Positions 16,849 through 23,759 of a stretch of DNA of 31,072 nucleotides are shown here, in pieces. Source of the DNA: an uncultured Clostridia bacterium (GTDB lineage: Bacteria > Bacillota > Clostridia > Peptostreptococcales > Anaerovoracaceae); assembly GCA_934247125.1 (NCBI GenBank), contig CAKQIZ010000011.1:1-31072 (forward strand), in the 5' to 3' direction. Within the stretch, counting starts at the first letter, position 1, and every line of letters begins with the position of its first letter. A model generated the notes under the pieces. It searched no databases. It was not told the origin of the DNA and was given only the letters and a program-made list of their open reading frames with translations. A program made the translations under genes and the position numbers.

Positions 16849-17104
16849 TACCAAATGATACGATCAAGACCTGTATTTTTAGCAAAAAAGCAGGATTTTC
16901 CGATATTTAAAAAAGGCCTGCTAAAAATCAGCGATCACCCAAATCCTTTTGGTAGTTTTTCTTGTGATCTGGGCGATTTCTCTATGTAATTCTACCAAAA
17001 CTCAATTAATGACCATAAGTTCTTGGTATTTAACCTTCTCAAACAGGCCTTAAAACCGCTGTTTTTACCAAAACACCAGCAGCTGGAAACTGATCTTGGT
17101 ATTT
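16849..17104. repeat. Alternating TACCAA/TTGGTA inverted repeats between pnp and fruR
   Basis: Six half-sites alternate in orientation: TACCAA 16849, TTGGTA 16949, TACCAA 16993, TTGGTA 17023, TACCAA 17066, TTGGTA 17096. Steps of the last five are 44, 30, 43 and 30 bp. The last two TACCAA...TTGGTA pairs have loops of exactly 24 nt. Longer arms include TTTTGGTAG (16947-16955) / CTACCAAAA (16992-17000). Nested AAACAG (17041-17046) / CTGTTT (17059-17064) lies inside the TTGGTA/TACCAA pair 17023-17071. Upstream, ATTTTTAGC (16875-16883) pairs with GCTAAAAAT (16920-16928), overlapping an alternative AGCAGG/CCTGCT stem. No convincing gene lies here. Confidence 0.7.
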
Positions 17105-17140
17105 GTGTCCAGCCTGCTGCCCCTCGGTAAAGCACATAAC

Positions 17141-17167
17141 ACAAAAGACCGGGATTTCTCCCGGTCT
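17141..17167 (-). terminator. Rho-independent terminator downstream of pnp
   Basis: AGACCGGGA (17146-17154) and TCCCGGTCT (17159-17167) form a 9-bp stem around a 4-nt loop. On the minus strand the stem is followed by TTTTGTGTT, about 130 nt after the pnp stop. Confidence 0.85.
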
Positions 17168-17296
17168 CTGTCTCTTTATCATATTTGTCTGCTTTGCCCG
17201 GCGCCTGCCGCTTTGCATAGCGGCGACTCTGCGGTTGCCAGACGGTTCGATCTGCAATTCGATCTGCGCTTCGACCCGAAGCAGGCGCTCCAGCTC
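17168..17296. other. pnp 3' tail with small hairpin and short direct repeats
   Basis: GCCGCT (17207-17212) pairs with AGCGGC (17219-17224) around TTGCAT. Two TTCGATCTGC copies 12 bp apart lie near 17247-17268, followed by a shorter TTCGAC. The stretch is probably transcribed as the pnp 3' untranslated region before the terminator at 17141-17167. Confidence 0.45.
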
Positions 17297-19399
17297 TTAT
17301 TTAAGCAGCTCTTTTCTTGAAAGGTTGATCCTGTTCTGGCTGTCGATCTCCGTCACCTTTACTTTTACAACATCTCCGACGTTCATTACGTCTTCGACTT
17401 TCTCGACTCTTTCTTTTGCCATCTTCGAGATGTGCAGCAGTCCTTCTTTACCAGGAAGGATCTCTATGAACGCTCCGAAAGGCATCACTCTCGTTACCTT
17501 TCCTTCATAGATCTCGCCCGGTTCAGGCTCCTTGAGAAGCAATTCGATCTCTCTGATACCTGCCTGAGCTGACTCCATATCAGGTGCTGCGATATATACG
17601 AGGCCAGTGTCATCGATGTCGATCTTGACGCCTGTGTCCGCGATGATCCTGTTGATAGTCTTTCCTCCCGGCCCGATGACTGTTCTGATCTGATCAGGCT
17701 CGATCTGCATCGAGATGATCCTAGGAGCATAAGGTGAAAGTTCTTTTCTAGGCTCAGGAAGTTCGTCGAGCATTTCCTTCATTATATGCATCCTGCCTTC
17801 GTAAGCCTGCTTGAGCGCGTTCTGCAGGACTTCCTTTGAAAGTCCGTGCACCTTGATATCCATCTGGATAGCAGTTACACCCTTTGCAGTTCCTGCAACT
17901 TTGAAGTCCATGTCTCCGAGGAAGTCTTCCATTCCCTGGATATCTGAAAGTATAGCCATCTTGCTGCTTCCGTCTTCTTCTACTCTCTCGATGAGACCCA
18001 TAGCGATACCTGCTACAGGAGCTTTGATCGGAACACCTGCATCCATCAGTGCCAGGCAGCTGCCGCATACCGACGCCTGCGATGTCGATCCGTTTGATGA
18101 AAGGACTTCCGATACGACTCTGATAGCATAAGGGAATTCTTCTTCGCCGGGGAGCACCGGAATGAGCGCTCTTTCCGCAAGGGCACCGTGACCGATCTCT
18201 CTTCTGCCCGGACTTCTCATAGGCCTTGCTTCACCTACTGAGTAAGGAGGGAAGTTATAATGATGCATGTATCTCTTCTCAGTCTGCTCTGTTATGCCGT
18301 CGATAGTCTGCGCCTCACTGAGAGGTCCAAGTGTCGCGATCGACATTACCTGAGTCTGTCCTCTCTTGAAAAGGCCGGAACCGTGTGTTCTCGGGAGAAG
18401 TCCTGTATCACACCAGATAGGTCTGATCTCAGTTCTCTTTCTGTTGTCAGGTCTGATCTCATCGTCGAGGATGAGGCTTCTTACCTGTTCTTTTGTTATC
18501 GCATAAAGAACATTACCGATGTCTTTGCCGTTGTCCGGATAGATTTCCGCAAAGTGTTCTTTCGTCTCTGCTTCAACAGCGTCCATATTATCGAGCCTTT
18601 CCATCTTGTCGTAAGTCTGGATAGCGGCTCTCATCTTGTCTTCAGCATATTCTCTGACTGCAGCCTCGATATCTTCAGGAACCTTGTAAAGTTCGATTTC
18701 CATCTTAGGCTTGCCGACTTCCTTCACGATCTCTTCGATGAATTCGACGATTTTCTTTATTTCTTCATGTGCGAACATGATAGCATCGAGGATGGTTTCC
18801 TCAGGAACTTCGTTTGCCCCCGCTTCTACCATCATGATAGCTTCCTTCGTTCCGGACACTACCAGATGCATACTGCTCTGCTCTCTCTGTGCGAGCGACG
18901 GGTTAACTACGAACTGCCCGTCCACCATGCCGATAAGTACTGATCCTGTCGGGCCGTCCCATGGTATATCGGATATAGCCAGTGCTACCGATGAACCGAT
19001 CATTGCCGCGATCTCTGACGGCGCATCGTTGTCGACACACATAACTGTCGCAACTACCTGCACGTCATTGAAGAAGCCTTTCGGGAACAGCGGTCTCAAA
19101 GGTCTGTCCATCAGCCTTGAGTTCAGGATTGCTTTTTCGCTGGGTCTTCCTTCTCTTTTTATAAAGCCGCCGGGTATCTTGCCTGCGGCGTACATTTTTT
19201 CCTCATAATCACAAGATAACGGGAAAAAGTCGATGTCAGGTCTCGGTTCCCTGGATGCTACAGCAGTGACATTCACAACCGTGTCTCCGTATCTTACCAT
19301 GACCTGTCCGTTTGCCATTTCGCAGACCTTGCCGATCTCGAGTTCGAGCAGCTTGCCGCCTATGGCTGTCTTAAAAGTTCTGTAATCTGTGAATTTCAT
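17297..19399 (-). CDS. pnp: Polyribonucleotide nucleotidyltransferase (PNPase)
   Basis: This 700-residue protein has two RNase PH-like domains (about 10-230 and 310-545) with [24 protein letters not shown], and the catalytic region [20 protein letters not shown]; a KH domain with GPGGKTIN near residue 580; and a C-terminal S1 domain ([20 protein letters not shown], about 620-690). It degrades RNA 3' to 5' with phosphate. I use ATG 19399; the in-frame TTG at 19408 is only about 3 nt from AGGAGG, too close, while ATG has a longish 11-nt spacing. rpsO lies upstream as in many bacteria, but with its own terminator and a hairpin block in between, so pnp needs read-through or its own promoter. Confidence 0.97.
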   Translation of the reverse strand: MKFTDYRTFKTAIGGKLLELEIGKVCEMANGQVMVRYGDTVVNVTAVASREPRPDIDFFPLSCDYEEKMYAAGKIPGGFIKREGRPSEKAILNSRLMDRPLRPLFPKGFFNDVQVVATVMCVDNDAPSEIAAMIGSSVALAISDIPWDGPTGSVLIGMVDGQFVVNPSLAQREQSSMHLVVSGTKEAIMMVEAGANEVPEETILDAIMFAHEEIKKIVEFIEEIVKEVGKPKMEIELYKVPEDIEAAVREYAEDKMRAAIQTYDKMERLDNMDAVEAETKEHFAEIYPDNGKDIGNVLYAITKEQVRSLILDDEIRPDNRKRTEIRPIWCDTGLLPRTHGSGLFKRGQTQVMSIATLGPLSEAQTIDGITEQTEKRYMHHYNFPPYSVGEARPMRSPGRREIGHGALAERALIPVLPGEEEFPYAIRVVSEVLSSNGSTSQASVCGSCLALMDAGVPIKAPVAGIAMGLIERVEEDGSSKMAILSDIQGMEDFLGDMDFKVAGTAKGVTAIQMDIKVHGLSKEVLQNALKQAYEGRMHIMKEMLDELPEPRKELSPYAPRIISMQIEPDQIRTVIGPGGKTINRIIADTGVKIDIDDTGLVYIAAPDMESAQAGIREIELLLKEPEPGEIYEGKVTRVMPFGAFIEILPGKEGLLHISKMAKERVEKVEDVMNVGDVVKVKVTEIDSQNRINLSRKELLK

Positions 19400-19444
19400 A
19401 ATAAACAACTACCTCCTGTTTATTTCCTCTCGCGTTTGAAAGAT

Positions 19445-19723
19445 GCGCCGTATCGAGCAGTCGCTTTCTGCCAAATCACAGATTTGGGAAAGCTTTGCGT
19501 GAGACCTTCCACGAAATCAGAGATTTCGGGATAGGGCTTCAAGATACGGGCAACTCATTTCACTGAAAAATCACCACGCGCTGAAGCGCTGTGATTTCTG
19601 TGTTTGAGTTGCCTTTTTGTCCGAAGAGCGTCAGCGATTCGCTGACAAAACGGACAGCGCAGGCGAAGCCGTAGGAATGGCTTTGCCATGTTGCGCGCCG
19701 TATCACAGATACGGGCAACTCAT
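19445..19723. repeat. Hairpin-dense repeat block between rpsO and pnp
   Basis: Six compact stems: CCAAATC-aca-GATTTGG 19471-19487, CGAAATC-aga-GATTTCG 19512-19528, GGCAACTCA 19549-19557 with TGAGTTGCC 19605-19613 and nested AAATCAC/GTGATTT, GTCAGCG-att-CGCTGAC 19630-19646 inside GTCCG/CGGAC 19619-19655, ATGGC-ttt-GCCAT 19677-19689, and CCGTATC-aca-GATACGG 19698-19714. GCGCCGTATC occurs at 19445-19454 and 19695-19704, and GATACGGGCAACTCAT at 19543-19558 and 19708-19723. The first CCGTATC/GATACGG pair encloses 88 nt with two hairpins; the second encloses 3 nt. There is no open frame. It could be a structured RNA, a processing region or a repetitive element. Confidence 0.85.
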
Positions 19724-19758
19724 AAAAAATCAAGCGGGGTCGTGTCTGTGCCCCGCTT
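19724..19758 (-). terminator. Rho-independent terminator of rpsO
   Basis: AAGCGGGG (19732-19739) and CCCCGCTT (19751-19758) form an 8-bp stem with an 11-nt loop. On the minus strand it is followed by GATTTTTTATG, 17 nt after the rpsO stop. Confidence 0.9.
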
Positions 19759-19775
19759 AAATCTTTAAGTTCCGT

Positions 19776-20042
19776 TTACTTTCTTAAACCTAAACGAGCG
19801 ATAAGATCTCTGTATCTTTCCAGATCCTTCTCCTTCAGGTAATTAAGAAGATTTCTTCTCTGTCCTACCATCTTTAAAAGGCCTCTTCTTGAGTGATGGT
19901 CCTTCTTGTGAACCTGAAGATGCTCATTCAGATCGTTGATCCTGTAAGTCAGTATTGCGATCTGAACCTCAGGAGAACCTGTATCTCCTTCTTTTAACTG
20001 ATACTCTTTGATGATTTCCGCTTTTTTTTCAGTAGTGATCAT
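19776..20042 (-). CDS. rpsO: 30S ribosomal protein S15
   Basis: This 88-residue protein has the full S15 length and signatures: [40 protein letters not shown] and [16 protein letters not shown]. It binds 16S rRNA in the small-subunit platform. AAGGAGGG precedes ATG 20042. The leader shows a two-stem structure (20068-20113) that may be an S15 autoregulatory site. pnp follows 376 bp downstream beyond a terminator. Confidence 0.98.
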   Translation of the reverse strand: MITTEKKAEIIKEYQLKEGDTGSPEVQIAILTYRINDLNEHLQVHKKDHHSRRGLLKMVGQRRNLLNYLKEKDLERYRDLIARLGLRK

Positions 20043-20067
20043 TTGATTCCCTCCTTGATATAATCCG

Positions 20068-20113
20068 CCTGCTGCTGAGTCGTCGTCGGAGTTTCGACCG
20101 ACCGGGCCGCAGG
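20068..20113 (-). promoter_or_regulatory. Possible S15 autoregulatory leader structure
   Basis: CCTGC (20068-20072) pairs with GCAGG (20109-20113), enclosing GTCGG (20085-20089) / CCGAC (20098-20102) with an 8-nt loop. The structure ends about 25 nt before the rpsO ATG, next to its ribosome binding site. S15 often represses its own translation through a leader RNA that copies its rRNA site; whether this leader does so is inferred. Confidence 0.4.
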
Positions 20114-20131
20114 TAATTCTACTAACGATTC

Positions 20132-20160
20132 ATGTTATCACAGATATCACATTATTGCAA
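20132..20160 (-). promoter_or_regulatory. Probable rpsO promoter
   Basis: TTGCAA (20160-20155) and TAACAT (20137-20132) on the minus strand are 17 bp apart. The start would be near 20125, giving an 80-nt leader that contains the two-stem structure at 20068-20113. Confidence 0.55.
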
Positions 20161-20255
20161 GCTAAAACTCACCTCGGACTTTTCCGAAATTTTTCCGAAA
20201 ATTTTTCTGCAAAGCTGCAGCCCCGGCCTTTACCGCAGGCATACGGCACTGCCGG

Positions 20256-20351
20256 CCTTTGCATAAAGCGCAGTACTTTACATAAGCTGCAGGTTTTGCA
20301 TAAAGCTCTGTGCTCTGCATGATCTGCAGCCCTTTGCATAAAACGCACAGG
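20256..20351. repeat. Five imperfect 18-19 bp tandem repeats after the AGCS gene
   Basis: Units start near 20256, 20274, 20293, 20312 and 20331 and follow the pattern TTTGCATAAAGCGCAG with 2-6 changes each. The last unit abuts the AGCS stop at 20352. The array is non-coding, lies just downstream of the AGCS gene, and shares the GCAAAG/CTTTGC core with other intergenic motifs in the window. Confidence 0.7.
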
Positions 20352-21782
20352 TTATTTCCAGTAATCCGTATCCTGCTTCAGACCGATGTTCTTTGCGAGG
20401 AATACCGGGTTTTTGCCTTCCCTGCGCTGCTGCATATAGTCGTTGAGGCACTTTAACGCCGTGTTCCCAAGTATCACGATCACCGGGATATTTACAACGA
20501 CGATCATAGCCTGGAGCATGTCCGCAGTATCCCATACAAAACCTGCGCTTGCAGTCGCTCCGACATAAACCAGCACTGTGGCGAGCAGTCTGAAGACTAT
20601 CAGGCTCGGCTTCGGCGCATCTCTGTTGATGATGAACTCGAGGCAGCCTTCGCAGTACGAATAGTTTCCGATCAGCGTAGTGAACGCGAACAGCGAAAGA
20701 GCTACTGCAAGGAATACCGGCCCGAAAGATCCCAGTGAAGCAGCTATCGAATTCTGTACATACCCTGCTGCATCAGCGCTGCCGTCCGCAACGTATCCCG
20801 CCGGATCGACCGATGTGCTCAGGCACATGAACGCTGTAGCTGTACAGATGAGCAGCGTGTCGATGAATACCGAAAGCATCTGAACGAGACCCTGTTTTGC
20901 CGGGTGAGAGATATCAGCTCTTGCAGCCGCATTCGGCGCAGAACCCATACCTGCTTCGTTCGAATACAGACCTCTCTTGATACCCCACATGATGCATGAA
21001 CCTGCAAAACCGCCGGCCATCGACGAGAAATCGAATGCACTGCGAAAAATACCTGCGATCATTCCCGGAAGCTCTGTGACATTCAGAGCCATTATCACAA
21101 ATGATACCAGTACATATATTATACCCATCAGAGGCACCATCACTTCCGTCACCTTTATCAGCCTCTTTGCGCCGCCCAGAACGATCACACCGAACAGCAC
21201 CGCGAGGATGAGCCCGATGATCTTAGGCGTAACGCTCGTATCATAGAAATCGAATGCAGCGAATGCCGACTGGAGATTGTAAGCTGCCAGCATATTGTAT
21301 CCGACTGCATATATAAGTATTATCAGCACTGAAAAGATAACTCCGAGCCATCTCTGCCTGAGTGCCTGCTGCATGTAAAACGCAGGTCCGCCGTAGCACG
21401 TGCCGTCATCAGCTCTCTTCTTGTATATCTGCGCAAGCGTGGACTCTATGAACGCTGTTGCACCGCCTATTATAGCCGTTATCCACATCCAGAATACCGC
21501 TCCCGGACCGCCAAGGCATATCGCAGTGGCAACGCCGATGATATTTCCCGTTCCTACTCTCGATGCGGTAGAAACCATGAGTGCTCCGAATGACGAGACT
21601 CCGTTCTCTTCGACAGGTTTTTCCATAACGACCTTGATCGACTCTTTGAACAGTCTGCCCTGGATGAATTTAGATCTGAATGTAAAATAAATCCCGCCCG
21701 CCATCAGCAGAAGCGGCACGAACCACGGCTGATACAGCACGTTGCTGACCGCTGAGATACCTGAGTGCAAAGTTTCCAACAT
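20352..21782 (-). CDS. Sodium:alanine/glycine symporter family protein (AGCS)
   Basis: This 476-residue membrane protein has about eleven hydrophobic segments and the AGCS signatures GGIYFTFRSKF, FGALMVSTASRVGTGNIIGVA, LGGPGAVFWMWITA, GLYSNEAGMGSAPNAAA and FAFTTLIGNYSYCEGCLEF. The family imports alanine or glycine with Na+. GAGGTGA 7 nt upstream supports ATG 21782. A terminator-like hairpin at 21898-21937 and a TATAAT at 21894-21889 lie upstream, so it is probably transcribed separately from the hydrogenase gene 362 bp upstream. The exact amino acid cannot be read from the sequence. Confidence 0.93.
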   Translation of the reverse strand: MLETLHSGISAVSNVLYQPWFVPLLLMAGGIYFTFRSKFIQGRLFKESIKVVMEKPVEENGVSSFGALMVSTASRVGTGNIIGVATAICLGGPGAVFWMWITAIIGGATAFIESTLAQIYKKRADDGTCYGGPAFYMQQALRQRWLGVIFSVLIILIYAVGYNMLAAYNLQSAFAAFDFYDTSVTPKIIGLILAVLFGVIVLGGAKRLIKVTEVMVPLMGIIYVLVSFVIMALNVTELPGMIAGIFRSAFDFSSMAGGFAGSCIMWGIKRGLYSNEAGMGSAPNAAARADISHPAKQGLVQMLSVFIDTLLICTATAFMCLSTSVDPAGYVADGSADAAGYVQNSIAASLGSFGPVFLAVALSLFAFTTLIGNYSYCEGCLEFIINRDAPKPSLIVFRLLATVLVYVGATASAGFVWDTADMLQAMIVVVNIPVIVILGNTALKCLNDYMQQRREGKNPVFLAKNIGLKQDTDYWK

Positions 21783-22144
21783 AAAAAATCACCTCAAAAA
21801 ATAATATAATAACAATAACAATTATGATAACTGGCTGCATGCTGCGCTTTACGAATTTGTGAAAAGCTTCACAGCAGTACTATTTGTCATTATACACAAA
21901 AAATGAACGTCTGACTATCTATTTCAGTCAAACGTTCACACTTTATGCGCAATTTCAAAAAATCACGTATACGATTACCAACTTTGTTGCGCATTTTTAT
22001 AAACTTTTCCGTTTTTTACCGGTTTGCAAAGCGCCACATCCGCCACAGGCACATTTTTCGTTCTTCTTTGCTTCACGGTCGTAAAGCACTGCGCGGCCGT
22101 CTGTCAGGAATTTTCACAAACTCTCATACCATTTTATATGGATT
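21783..22144 (-). other. Spacer between hydrogenase and AGCS genes
   Basis: No gene is seen. On the minus strand it contains, in order, a GCAAAGCGC-type motif (22026-22034), the hairpin terminator 21898-21937, a TATAAT -10 candidate (21894-21889) without a clear -35, and a GTGAAAAGCTTCAC hairpin (21859-21872) in the AGCS leader. Confidence 0.5.
21898..21937 (-). terminator. Rho-independent terminator between hydrogenase and AGCS genes
   Basis: GAACGTCTGACT (21905-21916) and AGTCAAACGTTC (21926-21937) form a 12-bp stem with one mismatch and a 9-nt loop. On the minus strand a T-rich run follows directly. It lies about 210 nt after the hydrogenase stop and about 115 nt before the AGCS start. 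Confidence 0.8.
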
Positions 22145-23584
22145 TTAATACTCTATGTTTTCTGCCTTTTCCACGGATTCCTGTATACCTTTGATCGTCG
22201 CACTGATGCCGTACTTCTCTATACTTCGCTTATTGGCGTCTCCGTGAGTCAGACATGCAGCGCCGCCTATGCACCCGCCTGAACAGACCATTCCTTCAAT
22301 AAAGTTGTTTGGGAGCACGCCTTTGTTTGCTCTGAGCAATGCGGATTTACACTTGTCAATGCCGTCACATATGATAGGATCTATCTTGACGTCTTCCCCG
22401 AGTCTCTCGTATGCAGCTTCCGTCACTGCATCCGTAACGCCTCCCGATCTCGCGAAGTTCCTGCCGAAGCACGAAGCATTGTCGAGCGCAGTCTCCTCGA
22501 GTTCCTCGACCTCAAGATCCTTGCTGTCTATCAGCGCCTGCAGTTCCTCGAACGTCAGAACATAATCGATATACTTAGCTACTTCAGGATCCTTTACCTC
22601 AGCCTTCTTCGCTGTACACGGTCCTATGAACACCACTTTCGCATCGGGATCATGCTGCTTTATGAACCTTCCTGTCTCTGCCATCGGCGACAGGCTCGAT
22701 GATATGTTTTCAGTCAGATCCGGGAATTTTGTCTTTATGTATTTCACGAATGCCGGGCAGCATGATGAAGTCATGAGGTCACGCTCCTGCAGCTCCGCCG
22801 CTTCATTGTAAGCGACGATATCCGCTCCGAGTGCCGCTTCCTCAACTGCATAGAATCCGATCTTCTTTATCGCGGTAATGATCTGACCGATCTTTGCATA
22901 TGTGAACTGGCTCGCGATCGCCGGTGCCACTACGGCATAGACCTTGAACTTCTCGTTGTCCTCGCTCTCCATTATTGTTTTTATGACGTCGGTTATGCTC
23001 GATACATCCAGCGTTGCTCCGAACGGGCACTGATATACGCACGAGCCGCATGCGATGCACTTTTCGCTGTCTATCACTGCAACACCGTCAGGTCCCATGC
23101 TGATCGCATCCACTTTGCACGCTCTCTCACAAGGTCTCTTGAAATTCGTGATCGCACTGTACGGACATACCGCCGCACATCTGCCACACTCCACGCATTT
23201 GCTTTTATCTATATGCGCTCTCTGTTCATCGTCGAATTTTATCGCACCCGGCTTGCATGCATCAGCGCATCTGTGAGCTACGCATCCTCTGCAAAGGTCC
23301 GTTACCACATGTCCCGCCTCGGGACATTCGTCACATGAAATATCTATTACCTGTATGACATTCGGATTGTTTTTATTGCCGCCCAAGGCTATCCTTATCC
23401 TCTCCGCAACTATCGCTCTGTCCTTGTATATACAGCAGCTCCTCGGTGGTTCATCCTTCTTGACTATCTCGTTTGCTATTTCATTGAACACCGAAAAGGC
23501 ATCATTGCCTCGCCATGTCTGCCAGGCCAGCTCCATCAGAACTGTGTACTTCAACTCTTGTACTTTGGTGTCAAAAATTCTCAT
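22145..23584 (-). CDS. [FeFe] hydrogenase, group B type
   Basis: This 479-residue protein has two [4Fe-4S] ferredoxin-type sites (CVECGRCAAVCP at 130-141; CIACGSCVYQCP at 176-187) plus extra cysteines at 84-110 (CDECP, CRGCVAHRC, C110). The H-cluster domain has L1 TSSCCPAF (C275, C276), L2 GPCTAKKAE (C323) and L3 EGMVCSGGCIGG (C434, C438). The TSCCPAF and SGGCIGG variants are those of group B rather than group A enzymes (TSCCPGW, PGGC). It would couple ferredoxin oxidation to H2 evolution, or act as a sensor. AAGGAGA precedes ATG 23584. It stands alone; HydEFG maturases are not in the window. Confidence 0.92.
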   Translation of the reverse strand: MRIFDTKVQELKYTVLMELAWQTWRGNDAFSVFNEIANEIVKKDEPPRSCCIYKDRAIVAERIRIALGGNKNNPNVIQVIDISCDECPEAGHVVTDLCRGCVAHRCADACKPGAIKFDDEQRAHIDKSKCVECGRCAAVCPYSAITNFKRPCERACKVDAISMGPDGVAVIDSEKCIACGSCVYQCPFGATLDVSSITDVIKTIMESEDNEKFKVYAVVAPAIASQFTYAKIGQIITAIKKIGFYAVEEAALGADIVAYNEAAELQERDLMTSSCCPAFVKYIKTKFPDLTENISSSLSPMAETGRFIKQHDPDAKVVFIGPCTAKKAEVKDPEVAKYIDYVLTFEELQALIDSKDLEVEELEETALDNASCFGRNFARSGGVTDAVTEAAYERLGEDVKIDPIICDGIDKCKSALLRANKGVLPNNFIEGMVCSGGCIGGAACLTHGDANKRSIEKYGISATIKGIQESVEKAENIEY

Positions 23585-23594
23585 AAAATCTCCT

Positions 23595-23612
23595 TTGTTA
23601 AATTTATAACTT
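23595..23612. promoter_or_regulatory. Candidate Rex-like site in the hydrogenase leader
   Basis: TTGTTAA (23595-23601), a 4-nt spacer and ATAACTT (23606-23612) match the Rex pattern TTGTTAA-N4-TTAACAA fully in one half and at 4 of 7 bases in the other. It overlaps the leader next to the ribosome binding site. Rex controls fermentation and hydrogenase genes in Clostridia; the match is weak. Confidence 0.3.
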
Positions 23613-23621
23613 TCTGTTTAT

Positions 23622-23650
23622 ATAATAAAATAAAATCTGAAAATTGTAAA
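23622..23650 (-). promoter_or_regulatory. Probable hydrogenase promoter
   Basis: TTTACA (23650-23645) and TATTAT (23627-23622) on the minus strand are 17 bp apart, in an AT-rich stretch about 40 bp before the hydrogenase start. Confidence 0.65.
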
Positions 23651-23685
23651 CACACAATCTTGCGGTCATTTACCGTTACAGAACA

Positions 23686-23723
23686 AAAGCGCTTAAGCCC
23701 GCAGCAAAGGGCAAAAACGCTTT
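23686..23723 (-). terminator. Probable terminator of the APC permease gene
   Basis: AAAGCG (23686-23691) pairs with CGCTTT (23718-23723), and GCCC (23697-23700) with GGGC (23709-23712) inside. On the minus strand the stem ends CGCTTTTGTT, about 40 nt after the permease stop. The T run is short. Confidence 0.55.
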
Positions 23724-23759
23724 CGTTCCATCTATTTATATATTGTTTTTGAGGTGTTT

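Noticed and set aside
16684..16989. 101-codon open frame between pnp and fruR
   Set aside because: Its start lies in AT-rich DNA upstream of the divergent fruR promoter without a ribosome binding site, and it crosses the inverted-repeat element.
19549..19618. Plus-strand terminator (GGCAACTCA/TGAGTTGCC followed by TTTTT)
   Set aside because: No plus-strand gene precedes it; it is better read as part of the repeat block between the minus-strand genes rpsO and pnp.
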